A model generated the notes under the pieces. That model worked only from the letters and a program-made list of their open reading frames with translations. It ran no database searches and was not told where the DNA came from. From contig JAHFDA010000017.1 in NCBI GenBank assembly GCA_023249225.1, positions 1-47,043 of the forward strand: a stretch of 47,043 nucleotides of DNA, read 5' to 3'. The DNA comes from a bacterium (lineage in GTDB: Bacteria; Margulisbacteria; Marinamargulisbacteria; JAHFDA01). Shown one piece after another: positions 14,604 to 23,150 of the stretch. A program made the translations under genes and the position numbers. The first letter of the stretch is position 1. Every line of letters starts with the position of its first letter.

Positions 14604-17483
14604 TTACTGGTCAATGACATGGCGTAAATGTTTTTCGATGACAGCGAGGCGTTTTTCGTCGCTCACGGCCTTGCCCAGTCGGTCGGTCACATAAAAAGCA
14701 TCCATGGCCATGTTTCCTTCGGTACGGATACGCGCATAACTGATGTCAAGTTTTTCTTCGGTCAACACGTGGGCCACATGGTAAAGCAGGCCCAGACGGT
14801 CACTGGAATAAACCGAAACAATGGTACACCGGTTGGTCACAGTATTGTCGAAGCCAATTTCGGTCGGTACCTTGCCCGACTTACGCCGTCCTAATTTTAT
14901 CCGCAAATGGTTGTCTCGCTCTGATATCACCTTCTCAACCAGGCGCCGCAAACGTGCCAGCGTCAGTCCGGGCATATGCTTCTGCCGTTTGGGTCGATCA
15001 AGCCGAAATACGTCTACAATCACGCCATCGTTACGGGTATAAATTTGCACTTGGCGAATGTTAAAACCCAGGTATGAAAAGACACCCACCACGTGCGCCA
15101 AAAGGCCCATATAGGATCGTGCGGCCACCACCACCTCGTAATAGGTGGCCAAGTGATTGGGCTCGTAGATCACCAGACTTTTACGCTTGCTGTTTAAAAA
15201 AGCCTCAACCATACGGATATGCTGTGACAGATCAAAGGTCGTAAGATTGTGAAAGTAAATGTCTGGCATCTGCGCAATGTGATCAAGTACGTGTTTTTCA
15301 GGAATGTCTTTTTTAAGGATTTCAAGCACTTCGCGCCGCTTTTCGATCACCCGCTTGTGATTAAGCACATCAAACCCTTCGATCAGTTTCTTTTCTGTGT
15401 TTTCAAAAAGCAAGCGAATGGCGCCGGCATTGTATTTATCCCACACTTTCTGGGCCACGCTGCCCATATCGCAATAGGTCAAGATATAAAGCATGCGCAG
15501 ACGGTCGATACTGACCACTTCTTCGGCAAATGAAGATAAAAGATCGGAGCGACGCAAGTAATCCTGGCGGCATACGCCCGTCATACGCGTATGCAACTTA
15601 ATCAGCAGGTCTACCTTTTTGGCATCGCGTCCCACAATGCCCCAGCGTTCCAGATAACGTGCGGCAATAGCCCGACCTTCGCGGTGATGGTCATAGGGGT
15701 CTGTTTTGCCGATATCATGAAAGAGCAGCGCCAGCCACAACAGCAGCGGGTTCTTGATTTCTTCAAGTTCATTGACCATTTCGTAGATGTTTGGATCACG
15801 CAAAAATGGCACCAGTTGTAAAAGCGACGGTATGCCCGAATACTCAAGAATTTGGATAATGGCATTTAATTTATCAAGCGTACTCTCGACCGCCGCCGCC
15901 ACATTTTGCAGCGACTGTGAAAATAAAAGTGAACGCGGATGCCGAAAGACTTCGGCCATTTGCGTCAGCCCCTGGGCACCTTGCGCCTCATGCCCAAGCA
16001 AGTATTGTTCAAGCTGCCTAAAGGCCTCGGGATTAAGATCTTTTAAAAATGCCAGGGCCTCCTGCAATTCTTGGGTTTCAAACATTTTGACGTCCTGGGC
16101 TTCTTTTTCAAGGTCATAAAGATGCTGTAGGCGTTCAAGCGCCTGCAAAGTATGTTCCTGAACCGTGTAGCGATGGCGCGCATCCTGCACCAAACCGGTA
16201 ATGGCCTGCCACTCGGGCATAAAGGCCCCTAAAAAACCAGACTCCGACATCATGCGCAAAACGTCTGCGCTGCGGCCTTTTCCGGTGGTTGAAAAAACAG
16301 CCAAAAAAATTTGATTGTTGTGGCGATCTGCGCGATATGCATCGTCAATGTGTGGCAACGCCTGTTCAATACAGGCCAGAGTTACTGCCGATAGACGCAA
16401 GCCCTGTTGTTTGCACTGCTCAAACACCTTAAGCATGCGGTCTGGGTGGGCCACAAAAAACTTTGGATCGACGATATACATCACTTGATTGTTAATCTGG
16501 ATCGACGCACTAAAGAGGCTTTTTCCGCCTGGCGCCATGGCGCGTTCGATGATGCGCATGGAAATACTGTGCACATCCCACATATACCGGTATGTGTTAT
16601 TCATAAAAGGCAGCAGTGCTTGTCCAAAGGCCAGGGATATTTTTTGCTGCAAGTCACAGCTAAGCAGGTTCAAATCTTTTCCTCCGGCCTGAAAATGGAT
16701 CTCGGAACGTAACCACCATAGATAGGAAAGCGCATGTTTCAAACGTTGGGCTTCGTCTGGCCACAACACACCCCGTTCGGCAAAGGCATCGATGACGGCA
16801 TACGTATCCAGTTGATAAATTTCAAGCATGGGTTTGGCCACCCAGCAGGCAAAATGAAAATCGCGCAGACCGCCCAAACCATTTTTGACATCGGGCTCCT
16901 GTACGTAAACCGTTTCACCATGTTCTTTTTTGCGGAGCACAAGTTCCTGAAGATAGGCTTGATAAAACTGTTGGGGTTTTTGGCCAATGCTGCGCTTAAC
17001 TTTTTCCATGAAAAGATCGAATAATGCCTTTTCCCCACATAAAAAACGGGCCTCCAGCAACGCCGCCCGGGTTTTGACATCGTCTTGAATAAAGTTGTTG
17101 GCCGAATTGAGCGGGATAAACTGATATCCGATTTTAAGACCGGTATCATAAAACCAGTATTGAAATTTCTTCACAAACAAATCGGTACGCGCATCTCCGG
17201 CACGTTCAACCACCACCAATAGATCGATGTCTGAACCAGGGTTTAATTCTCCACGACCATAGCCCCCCACCGCCACCACTGCCGCCGGCAAGGGGGTGCC
17301 GATTTCAGGCTCCGCGCAGGTATGTTGAAAATAGTCTGCCACCCATCCATCGACAAACTGGCACAAGGCTCTGACCGTCTCGTAGCCATGCGCACCCGTT
17401 TGATGCGTCTTGCGAACCTCGGCGCGGGCACTTTCAATACGCTGGCAGAAGCCCTCTAACAGATCTTTTTTTTCTAAAAACAC
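14604..17483 (-). CDS. glnD: [Protein-PII] uridylyltransferase/uridylyl-removing enzyme
   Basis: The nitrogen sensor that uridylylates PII proteins when glutamine is low and removes UMP when it is high. The 959-residue protein has the full architecture: nucleotidyltransferase motif GGYGRGELNPGSDIDLLVV near residues 90-110, the GlnE/GlnD helical region, an HD phosphohydrolase site FHDIGK near 590, and two C-terminal ACT domains near 780-860 and 885-955. The start is GTG 17483. The hexamer TATACT lies 7 nt before it with no Shine-Dalgarno, suggesting a leaderless transcript. No PII or glutamine synthetase gene is nearby. Downstream are the SDR and nnrE genes on the same strand. Confidence 0.95.
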   Translation of the reverse strand: MFLEKKDLLEGFCQRIESARAEVRKTHQTGAHGYETVRALCQFVDGWVADYFQHTCAEPEIGTPLPAAVVAVGGYGRGELNPGSDIDLLVVVERAGDARTDLFVKKFQYWFYDTGLKIGYQFIPLNSANNFIQDDVKTRAALLEARFLCGEKALFDLFMEKVKRSIGQKPQQFYQAYLQELVLRKKEHGETVYVQEPDVKNGLGGLRDFHFACWVAKPMLEIYQLDTYAVIDAFAERGVLWPDEAQRLKHALSYLWWLRSEIHFQAGGKDLNLLSCDLQQKISLAFGQALLPFMNNTYRYMWDVHSISMRIIERAMAPGGKSLFSASIQINNQVMYIVDPKFFVAHPDRMLKVFEQCKQQGLRLSAVTLACIEQALPHIDDAYRADRHNNQIFLAVFSTTGKGRSADVLRMMSESGFLGAFMPEWQAITGLVQDARHRYTVQEHTLQALERLQHLYDLEKEAQDVKMFETQELQEALAFLKDLNPEAFRQLEQYLLGHEAQGAQGLTQMAEVFRHPRSLLFSQSLQNVAAAVESTLDKLNAIIQILEYSGIPSLLQLVPFLRDPNIYEMVNELEEIKNPLLLWLALLFHDIGKTDPYDHHREGRAIAARYLERWGIVGRDAKKVDLLIKLHTRMTGVCRQDYLRRSDLLSSFAEEVVSIDRLRMLYILTYCDMGSVAQKVWDKYNAGAIRLLFENTEKKLIEGFDVLNHKRVIEKRREVLEILKKDIPEKHVLDHIAQMPDIYFHNLTTFDLSQHIRMVEAFLNSKRKSLVIYEPNHLATYYEVVVAARSYMGLLAHVVGVFSYLGFNIRQVQIYTRNDGVIVDVFRLDRPKRQKHMPGLTLARLRRLVEKVISERDNHLRIKLGRRKSGKVPTEIGFDNTVTNRCTIVSVYSSDRLGLLYHVAHVLTEEKLDISYARIRTEGNMAMDAFYVTDRLGKAVSDEKRLAVIEKHLRHVIDQ

Positions 17484-17490
17484 TTTGTTT

Positions 17491-17496
17491 AGTATA
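17491..17496 (-). promoter_or_regulatory. -10 hexamer for leaderless glnD transcript
   Basis: TATACT on the minus strand (5 of 6 to TATAAT) ends 7 nt before the glnD GTG codon, so transcription would begin at about the start codon. No good -35 hexamer is seen at 16-18 bp. Confidence 0.4.
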
Positions 17497-17663
17497 CGAT
17501 TTGCCTTTCAGTAAATGGGCCTCAACCAGTGTCTATCAAAGTCTACATATCTAATTAATATTACTAACTATAAATTTTACATAAATTAGATTAAATAAAA
17601 TGAAATAAGTCTACTTTTTAATCGATATGTTACAGAATAGAGGTAGAAAGCCGAGTACACATC

Positions 17664-18041
17664 ATGGTGGAACAAAGAGCACGCCAGTATTTTGAAAATC
17701 CTGACATCCAAATTAAATTGGCTCCTTTGCGTCAAACAGATGAGCAAGGGCCCATCACCCTACGCTTGGTAATTGATAATCACCGTCTGGAATTTGTAGC
17801 TTATCCCAAAGAAAAAACCGGCAAGCGTCACACATCGATCTATTTATCTGACCTCGATGCTGATGTTTTGTTGGGATCCATCCGTTTCGACGCACAGCAC
17901 CCCATAGAACTTAAAGTGCACCACCCGCACGTACAACCTCTTTTTCTGCAGACTGTATTTGCGCAAATTAAGCAATACATTGTGAATCAACGACCCGACC
18001 TAAAGGATATTCCCAGCCTGCTCGACATTTTACCCGGCTGA
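17664..18041 (+). CDS. Unrecognised small protein upstream of parA-CBM48
   Basis: A 125-residue soluble protein, predominantly beta in the middle (LVIDNHRLEFVAY, TSIYLSDLDADVLLGSIRF) with a C-terminal helix. No family is recognised. It is preceded by a 180-bp AT-rich gap shared with divergent glnD, in which AAGTCTAC occurs twice (17539-17546, 17607-17614). It is followed by 187 bp before parA that carry their own promoter-like elements, so it is probably a separate transcript. Its position makes it a candidate accessory factor for the ParA system, by location only. Confidence 0.6.
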   Translation: MVEQRARQYFENPDIQIKLAPLRQTDEQGPITLRLVIDNHRLEFVAYPKEKTGKRHTSIYLSDLDADVLLGSIRFDAQHPIELKVHHPHVQPLFLQTVFAQIKQYIVNQRPDLKDIPSLLDILPG

Positions 18042-18145
18042 CACTTTCAAATATTTCGTAACTATTCAGCCCTACAATATTTCAAGATGACTCCGGAGTA
18101 TCGCTCCAGGTAGACTTCCAATTTTCTCCAAGAAAACAACACTAA

Positions 18146-18174
18146 TTGAATCTTGTAATACAACATGCTATTTT
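18146..18174 (+). promoter_or_regulatory. Sigma-70-like promoter for the parA-CBM48 operon
   Basis: TTGAAT (18146-18151) and TATTTT (18169-18174) are separated by exactly 17 bp, each matching 4 of 6 consensus positions. This would give a 5' leader of about 48 nt before ATG 18229. Confidence 0.45.
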
Positions 18175-18190
18175 TGTTTTAGTACAACAT
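18153..18190. promoter_or_regulatory. Possible operator: TTGTA-A-TACAA and repeated TACAACAT
   Basis: Inside the promoter spacer lies the perfect inverted repeat TTGTAATACAA (18153-18163). TACAACAT occurs at 18159-18166 and again at 18183-18190, 24 bp apart, flanking the -10 and start site. The arrangement suits an autorepressor, but no regulator is identified. Confidence 0.35.
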
Positions 18191-18228
18191 TCAATTTTAC
18201 TGCCAATACAATAAAAATGGAGGGATTC

Positions 18229-19293
18229 ATGGGAATTTTAGCAGTCATTAATCAAAAGGGCGGCTGCGGAAAGACCACCACCGCCATTAACTTGGCGGCT
18301 GCTCTTGCGTCCACACGCAAACGCATTTTACTGGTGGATCTCGATCCACAAGGCCATTGTGGTCTGGGTCTGGGTGTACACAAAGATCATCTCGAATATT
18401 CAATGGCCGATGTCATGGACAAGCGCATTGAACTTAAAAAAATTATCCGCAAAGTTGACCAGCACTTTTATCTGGCACCGGCCAACATTTATCTGGCTGG
18501 TTTCGAGCACCGCTTTTCGGGTCAGTCCGAACGCGAGAGCCAGCTTAAACAACGCCTGGATCCCTATATCAAAGAGTATGACTTTATTATCATTGATTGT
18601 CCGCCCAACTTAGGCTTGCTAACCATCAACGCCATGGTTGCCAGCCAAGCCATGATCGTTCCCCTTGAACTTAGCGCCTTTAGCTTAGACGGTGTCGCAC
18701 GTTTGCAACACATTGTGGATTTCTTAAGCAAGCACTTGGAATTTAAGAGCGAACATCGTCTGCTCGTCACCATGGACGACCGCAGCCGCCTGTCAAAGAA
18801 ACTGATCCGTCAGCTTGAAGTGGATTTTCCGAACAAGCTCTTGAGAAGCACCATTCGTAAAAATGTCAGCCTTAAGGAAGCTGCCCTGCAAGGCCAACAT
18901 GTGCTGGCTTACGATCCCGTTTCATTTGGCGCACGCGACCATCAGGCCCTGGCGCACGAAGTGCTTGATTGGCAATCCTATCCGGCCCTTCCCAAGCTCA
19001 CACAGGTCCATACACCCCCAGTGGAATTTCGTGAAATCTGCCTTAAGTTTTATGATCCCCGCGCCCAGCAGGTTAAAGTGGCCGGCGACTTTAACAATTG
19101 GAATGCCAGTCACGCTTATCAGCTGATGAGCCTGCAAAATGGGCATTTTGCCACCGTCATCCCCTTAAAACACGGCAGCTACCGTTACCGCTTTATCGTG
19201 GATGGACAATGGATCGAGGATCCCAGCAATCCACACAAAGCCGTCAATACCTACGGAAGCTTTGATTCGATCCTGACGGTAAATACGCCGTGA
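18229..19293 (+). CDS. ParA-family ATPase fused to an AMPK-beta-type glycogen-binding (CBM48) domain
   Basis: The first 250 or so residues are a ParA/Soj ATPase that should dimerise on ATP and bind DNA nonspecifically. They show the deviant Walker A KGGCGKTT (residues 10-17, signature Lys10), VDLDPQG, and Walker B IIIDCPP (121-126). After a Pro-rich linker, residues 268-354 form an AMPK-beta/CBM48 module: VAGDFNNWN, GSYRYRF, DGQWIEDPSNP and a terminal GSFDSILTV strand. The two sugar-stacking tryptophans of AMPK-beta are present (Trp291, Trp328), its Lys is replaced by Arg321, and its Asn by Asp/Ser. ATG 18229 was chosen because GGAGGG lies just before it and the protein then begins MGILAVINQ. 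No ParB or parS is seen nearby. The stop overlaps the next gene (GTGA). Confidence 0.93.
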   Translation: MGILAVINQKGGCGKTTTAINLAAALASTRKRILLVDLDPQGHCGLGLGVHKDHLEYSMADVMDKRIELKKIIRKVDQHFYLAPANIYLAGFEHRFSGQSERESQLKQRLDPYIKEYDFIIIDCPPNLGLLTINAMVASQAMIVPLELSAFSLDGVARLQHIVDFLSKHLEFKSEHRLLVTMDDRSRLSKKLIRQLEVDFPNKLLRSTIRKNVSLKEAALQGQHVLAYDPVSFGARDHQALAHEVLDWQSYPALPKLTQVHTPPVEFREICLKFYDPRAQQVKVAGDFNNWNASHAYQLMSLQNGHFATVIPLKHGSYRYRFIVDGQWIEDPSNPHKAVNTYGSFDSILTVNTP

Positions 19294-20171
19294 ATGCGGT
19301 CGCCCAGCAAAAGCTTGAAAAGCTTTTTTCTTTTTTCCTAACACGCAATCAGGAACAGGAGCGTGACCGCCTGGCATTTGAAAACGGTGACGCTCAAGTC
19401 ATCAAAAATCCTTTTCATGAGTTGTGCGATCCCGAACTTTTTTACGCCGGAAGCCAGCATGCCCGGATATTTGAAAGCCTGCGCCAGTGCTGCCTTGCGG
19501 GCCTGTCGCTGGGATCCGTCACCGGAGAAGTAGGCAGCGGAAAATCAATGCTCTGCCAGATGCTGCGCTGCCACCTAGACCCGGGCCGCATCACTCAATC
19601 CTACGTACTCGGGTTGTCGCGTATGAGTCCGGCTGCGTTTTTAAAAGCCGTGCTGCACGGGGTAGGTTACCGCATCCAAATTGTTGAAAAACGTTATGCG
19701 GCCAGCGATCTGTTCCATTTATTGGGCGAATACTGCCGGCAGTTACAAGCTTCGGAACAACGCCTGGTGATACTGATTGACGAAGCCCACCTGCTTTCAG
19801 CCGAAGCGCTGAAAGTGGTTAAAAGCATCAGTTGCCTAGAAAACCCACAGGACAAGTTGGCCAGCTGCCTTTTATTTGGCGAGCCTAATTTAAACGAACG
19901 CCTGGAACATGAAGTGTTTGCCTCACTCAAAAGCCGCTTTTACGTCCGTGAACACATAGACCCCTTGAGCATGGAGGAAACCCGCGCTTATATCACCCAC
20001 CGGCTGCATGCAGCCGGGTACCCATCCAATACTTTGATGGAAAGCGAATTACAGATGATTGCAGAGGAAAGTTGTGGCAACTGCCGGGACATTAACAAGC
20101 TGGCGTATGAAAGATTTAGGCTGCGTTATGCACCCCATCAGCCGTTTATAAATAGGGACGGGTTAGAATGA
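19290..20171 (+). CDS. ExeA/TniB-type AAA+ ATPase
   Basis: A 293-residue AAA+ ATPase of the ExeA/GspA class, with an N-terminal helical segment, the FHELCDPELFY entry motif typical of ExeA, Walker A GEVGSGKS (79-86), Walker B LVILIDEAH (159-167), a sensor-like LLFGEPNLN and a C-terminal lid helix ending NCRDINKLA. It lacks the membrane anchor and peptidoglycan-binding tail of ExeA. The GTG start overlaps the parA-CBM48 stop, so the two proteins are translationally coupled and probably work together. In related families such ATPases drive assembly or target loading of a partner. No secretin, pilus or transposase gene is present here, so those roles are not supported. Confidence 0.85.
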   Translation: MNAVAQQKLEKLFSFFLTRNQEQERDRLAFENGDAQVIKNPFHELCDPELFYAGSQHARIFESLRQCCLAGLSLGSVTGEVGSGKSMLCQMLRCHLDPGRITQSYVLGLSRMSPAAFLKAVLHGVGYRIQIVEKRYAASDLFHLLGEYCRQLQASEQRLVILIDEAHLLSAEALKVVKSISCLENPQDKLASCLLFGEPNLNERLEHEVFASLKSRFYVREHIDPLSMEETRAYITHRLHAAGYPSNTLMESELQMIAEESCGNCRDINKLAYERFRLRYAPHQPFINRDGLE

Positions 20172-20177
20172 TGTCCC

Positions 20178-20957
20178 GTGAGCACCCCATTACCGTCAAC
20201 ACTGCATCCTGGCCTGAAGCAAGACCCGTCAAAATTATCTAGCTTGACGCTGGGTTGTGTGCCCGAACAGCTTGGAAAAATGGCTTTGATTGTTCCCTTT
20301 TTAGGTTTGGAGTTGCTCAAACCACTTTTTACAAAAATCCAGCACGAATTTTGCGCCAAAGGTTTTTTTTCGGGTTTCACCGCTGCGCTCAATAATGTGC
20401 TTATCACTGTGCTGCGCAGTGGCATGGGCAGCGAGCGGGTCGTCGATGCCGCCCTGGCTTTACATGCCTGCGGCGTAGCACACATTGCCTTTGCGGGGAC
20501 TGCAGGAGCTTTGCATCCGGAGATACAACTGGGAGACCTTTGGATTCCCGATGCCTGCATCCAGGTAACGCTTGAGGACTTGCTTGAAAAAAATAACATT
20601 CAACTTAAAATGGAATTGAAACTGCCTCAAAACCTAACCCTGTTAAACCAATGGACTCCCTCTCCACACCGGGGCCTGCATGCGTCGCTTCCGTCTGTCC
20701 TGCTGCTTGATCAACACCGTGCCATGCAACTTAAAAACTTAAATGTCCAGGCGGTGGATCTTGAAGCGGCGCAGCTGGCTATGCTTGCCACCCATCTGGG
20801 ATTTAATCTAACCATTGCACTGACGGTTTCGGACCTGCCACTGACCCAGCCGTTGGGAAGCCTGACAGATGCTCAACGTAAACTTGTGTTGGATCAGCAC
20901 TTGCTGCATATCCGTGCAACGCTGGATGCCCTCATTCATGGGGAGTCTAGATCCTGA
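20178..20957 (+). CDS. Nucleoside phosphorylase/hydrolase (PNP/MTAN) superfamily protein
   Basis: A 259-residue member of the PNP-UDP fold family, which splits or phosphorolyses glycosidic bonds of nucleosides. Visible motifs are VLRSGMGSERVVDAA near 78-92, the Gly-rich FAGTAGAL (105-112) followed by QLGDLWIPD, the substrate-contact VDLE with Glu196, and VSD with Asp219, which is the catalytic Asp position in MTA/SAH nucleosidase. The first 30 residues and residues 125-165 are divergent, so the nucleoside is not assigned; futalosine or MTA/SAH-like substrates are possible. A GTG start lies 6 nt after the ATPase stop, placing it as the third gene of the ParA-CBM48 operon. Confidence 0.8.
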   Translation: MSTPLPSTLHPGLKQDPSKLSSLTLGCVPEQLGKMALIVPFLGLELLKPLFTKIQHEFCAKGFFSGFTAALNNVLITVLRSGMGSERVVDAALALHACGVAHIAFAGTAGALHPEIQLGDLWIPDACIQVTLEDLLEKNNIQLKMELKLPQNLTLLNQWTPSPHRGLHASLPSVLLLDQHRAMQLKNLNVQAVDLEAAQLAMLATHLGFNLTIALTVSDLPLTQPLGSLTDAQRKLVLDQHLLHIRATLDALIHGESRS

Positions 20958-20977
20958 TCATTTTAGTAGAGGATCTA
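20948..20977. terminator. Hairpin ending the ParA-CBM48 operon
   Basis: TAGATCCT (20948-20955) pairs perfectly with AGGATCTA (20970-20977) around a 14-nt loop, overlapping the stop codons of the convergent genes on each side. It is followed on the plus strand by TTCTTCC, a poor U-tract. It is a plausible bidirectional terminator. Confidence 0.45.
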
Positions 20978-21520
20978 TTCTTCCTGGCTCGCCGGCGGCG
21001 CGCCATCCTTTTGCAAATAGTATCGAATCGTTTGGGAGCTACGGAGCTTGTGAATTAAAAAGTAACCTGAAATGGCTAACGCCATGCCAGCCGTCACCGT
21101 TAGGCTAACGTCGCCATGAAACCACAAAATGCGCACCAAAGAATGGCCTGCCGCAATACCTCCGGCAACAATGCCGCAGCGCATTAAAGTTTTCTTTTCC
21201 TGTGGCGCAAGATCGGTACTGGAAGACCAGGCAAACGCCAGGATCTTGGCACCATAAAACGCTTCAATCACTTGCAAAGCCATAGAGGTATGCATGCCCA
21301 ATGTTTTTGACTCCAAAACCCCGGGGAAATATAAACCCTCAAATACTCCACCCAGAAAAACACTTTGCCTTATGAGCCGCTTCTGCAATGCCCACATTCT
21401 TTGTTGGGATGGCGACAGAACAGGCATGGAATCTGTCTGGGGTGCAGCAAAGGGATTGCTGCTGCGGTCGGATATGTGTCTGTGGATCATGGTATCTATC
21501 GGATTTGGGGGGCGAATCAT
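20975..21520 (-). CDS. Small membrane protein, 181 aa
   Basis: A protein with a Ser/Pro/Asp-rich N-terminal 45 residues and about four hydrophobic segments in the remainder (VFLGGVFEGLYF, VIEAFYGAKILAFAW, IVAGGIAAGHSLVRILWF, LTVTAGMALAISGYFLI), ending in a charged tail. No family is recognised. A longer GTG reading begins at 21580, but ATG 21520 was preferred because TAGGAGAG lies 11 nt upstream. It converges on the ParA-CBM48 operon, sharing its terminator hairpin, and diverges from the cupin-like gene at 21595. Confidence 0.6.
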   Translation of the reverse strand: MIRPPNPIDTMIHRHISDRSSNPFAAPQTDSMPVLSPSQQRMWALQKRLIRQSVFLGGVFEGLYFPGVLESKTLGMHTSMALQVIEAFYGAKILAFAWSSSTDLAPQEKKTLMRCGIVAGGIAAGHSLVRILWFHGDVSLTVTAGMALAISGYFLIHKLRSSQTIRYYLQKDGAPPASQEE

Positions 21521-21594
21521 CTCAAATATTTCTCTCCTAATCCAAGATCGAAAAAAAAGCATGTAGAAACGCCCTGCCACGGCGATAAACCCTT

Positions 21595-22296
21595 ATGCGT
21601 CTGGCCGACAAAAATATTGCTGTAGAAACTGGTCATTGGATCAGTCCTAACTTTCAAATTAGTTTTAAGGCGATCATCGAGTTTCTTGAACTCAAGCTTA
21701 AAAGCCACAGTGGCATTCATATGCACCCGGTGGGGTTTTTACAGGTACCGCTGATGTTTGACTATGAACGCCTGCCCAGCGGGGATAAATATTTTTTAAA
21801 TATTTGGAAACCGGCGTTTGTGCGCCCCTCTGATGACCGCCGCTTACATGACCATGTTTTCAATTTGCGCAGCCGCATTTTGTGGGGTGCCATTGAGAAT
21901 CATGTGTTCGAAGTTGTTGATCACACCAGAGGCAGCCACAAAATCATGCAAGCTGATTACGGTGGTGGGGCCAAAAGCCGTTTAGTGGATACAGGCCGAC
22001 AGGTGAACTTTCGGCTGGTAGATCGCCAAAGCTACCACCAGGGCGAGGAATATACTTTACCGATCGCAACTTTTCACGACAGCGTACTGTTGGAAGACTT
22101 TGCCATCACCCTGATGAAAAAGTTTGACATTGACCCTCACGCCCGCGCCCGCGTGGTGACGGTAGAAACCCTTGATGAGCATTTTATCGACCGCGAACAG
22201 TTTAACGAGGAACTGGCTTGGGCGGCTGTACAGGAAACTTTGCTGCGATTGAAATCACTTGCCGCCGCGCAAGCCAACCTTATCCTGCCAGTTTAA
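21595..22296 (+). CDS. Cupin-like protein
   Basis: A 233-residue protein whose centre follows the cupin pattern of small metal-binding dioxygenase-like folds: LHDHVFNLRSRILWG (two His three apart, near residues 84-86) with GAIENHVFEV, then about 60 residues later YHQGEEYTLPIATFHDSV giving a third His. This suggests a metal site, but a catalytic function cannot be given. The Asp/Glu/Arg-rich C-terminus is helical. It starts a three-gene plus-strand unit with a glycosyltransferase and a SpoIIAA-like protein. Confidence 0.6.
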   Translation: MRLADKNIAVETGHWISPNFQISFKAIIEFLELKLKSHSGIHMHPVGFLQVPLMFDYERLPSGDKYFLNIWKPAFVRPSDDRRLHDHVFNLRSRILWGAIENHVFEVVDHTRGSHKIMQADYGGGAKSRLVDTGRQVNFRLVDRQSYHQGEEYTLPIATFHDSVLLEDFAITLMKKFDIDPHARARVVTVETLDEHFIDREQFNEELAWAAVQETLLRLKSLAAAQANLILPV

Positions 22297-22307
22297 GATC
22301 AAACTCG

Positions 22308-23150
22308 ATGGATAGAATGGAAACTAAAATCTCGGTGATCATCCCCACCTTTAATCGAGCAAGCATGGTTCGGCGCGCCGTGGATTCGGTGCTCAAGCAA
22401 ACGTTTGCGGACTTTGAGCTGATCGTGGTGGACGATGGTTCCAGGGATGGAAGCCTGGAACAACTGACAAATCTCCCTGACCCACGCCTGCGTTGTGTCC
22501 GTCAAGAACACCAAGGTGTGAGCGCGGCCCGCAACCATGGCGTACATCTGGCGCAGGCAGACTGGATTGCCTTTTTAGATTCAGACGACGCGTGGCATCC
22601 AAAAAAACTCGAAAAGCAGTGGCAGTTTCATCAGGCGCATCCCGAACTTTTAATCAGCCAGACCGAAGATATTTGGATCCGCAATGGCAAACGCGTCAAC
22701 CCACACAAGAAGCACGCCAAAAAGTCGGGTCGGATATTTGTCGAGAGCCTGGAACTGTGCCTGATCTCGCCTTCGGCCGTGATGATGAATAAAACACTGT
22801 TTGAGTCTTTGGGTGGCTTTTGTGAAGACCTGCCCGCTTGCGAGGATTATGACCTGTGGCTGCGCCTGACACTAAATCATGCTGTGGGCTTAATTTCTGA
22901 AGGCTTGGTAACGCGTTACGCCGGGCACGCCGACCAGCTTTCGGAACAGTGTAAAGTGCTGGATCGCTACCGCATTAAAGCCCTTGAAAAAATTTTACCA
23001 TCCGTAAACGATCTTGCACTCCAGGCAAAAATCCGTGAAATTTTAGGCGACAAATGCACGATAATTAGTAAAGGCAGTTTAAAGCGAGGACGATTGCTTC
23101 AATGGCTACAGTACTATCAGAAGTCGAAACACTACGCATCGAGGTTGTAA
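22308..23150 (+). CDS. Family 2 glycosyltransferase
   Basis: A GT-A fold inverting glycosyltransferase that moves a sugar from a nucleotide donor to a cell-surface acceptor. The N-terminus gives the family pattern: ISVIIPTFNRASMVRRAVDS, LIVVDDGSRDGS, and the donor-binding DSDDAWHPKKLEKQ with its metal-binding Asp residues. A later CEDYDLWLRL is the ED box of the catalytic base. At about 280 residues it is of usual length for a soluble GT2. ATG 22308 follows the cupin-like gene by 11 bp; reading further upstream in frame overlaps that gene and was rejected. It overlaps the next gene by 49 nt. Sugar and acceptor are unknown. Confidence 0.9.
   Translation: MDRMETKISVIIPTFNRASMVRRAVDSVLKQTFADFELIVVDDGSRDGSLEQLTNLPDPRLRCVRQEHQGVSAARNHGVHLAQADWIAFLDSDDAWHPKKLEKQWQFHQAHPELLISQTEDIWIRNGKRVNPHKKHAKKSGRIFVESLELCLISPSAVMMNKTLFESLGGFCEDLPACEDYDLWLRLTLNHAVGLISEGLVTRYAGHADQLSEQCKVLDRYRIKALEKILPSVNDLALQAKIREILGDKCTIISKGSLKRGRLLQWLQYYQKSKHYASRL

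Noticed and set aside
19290-20171. Reading the ExeA-type ATPase as a transposition protein (TniB/IstB) or type II secretion component
   Set aside because: No transposase, terminal repeats or secretion genes are nearby; the GTGA coupling to ParA-CBM48 points to another role.
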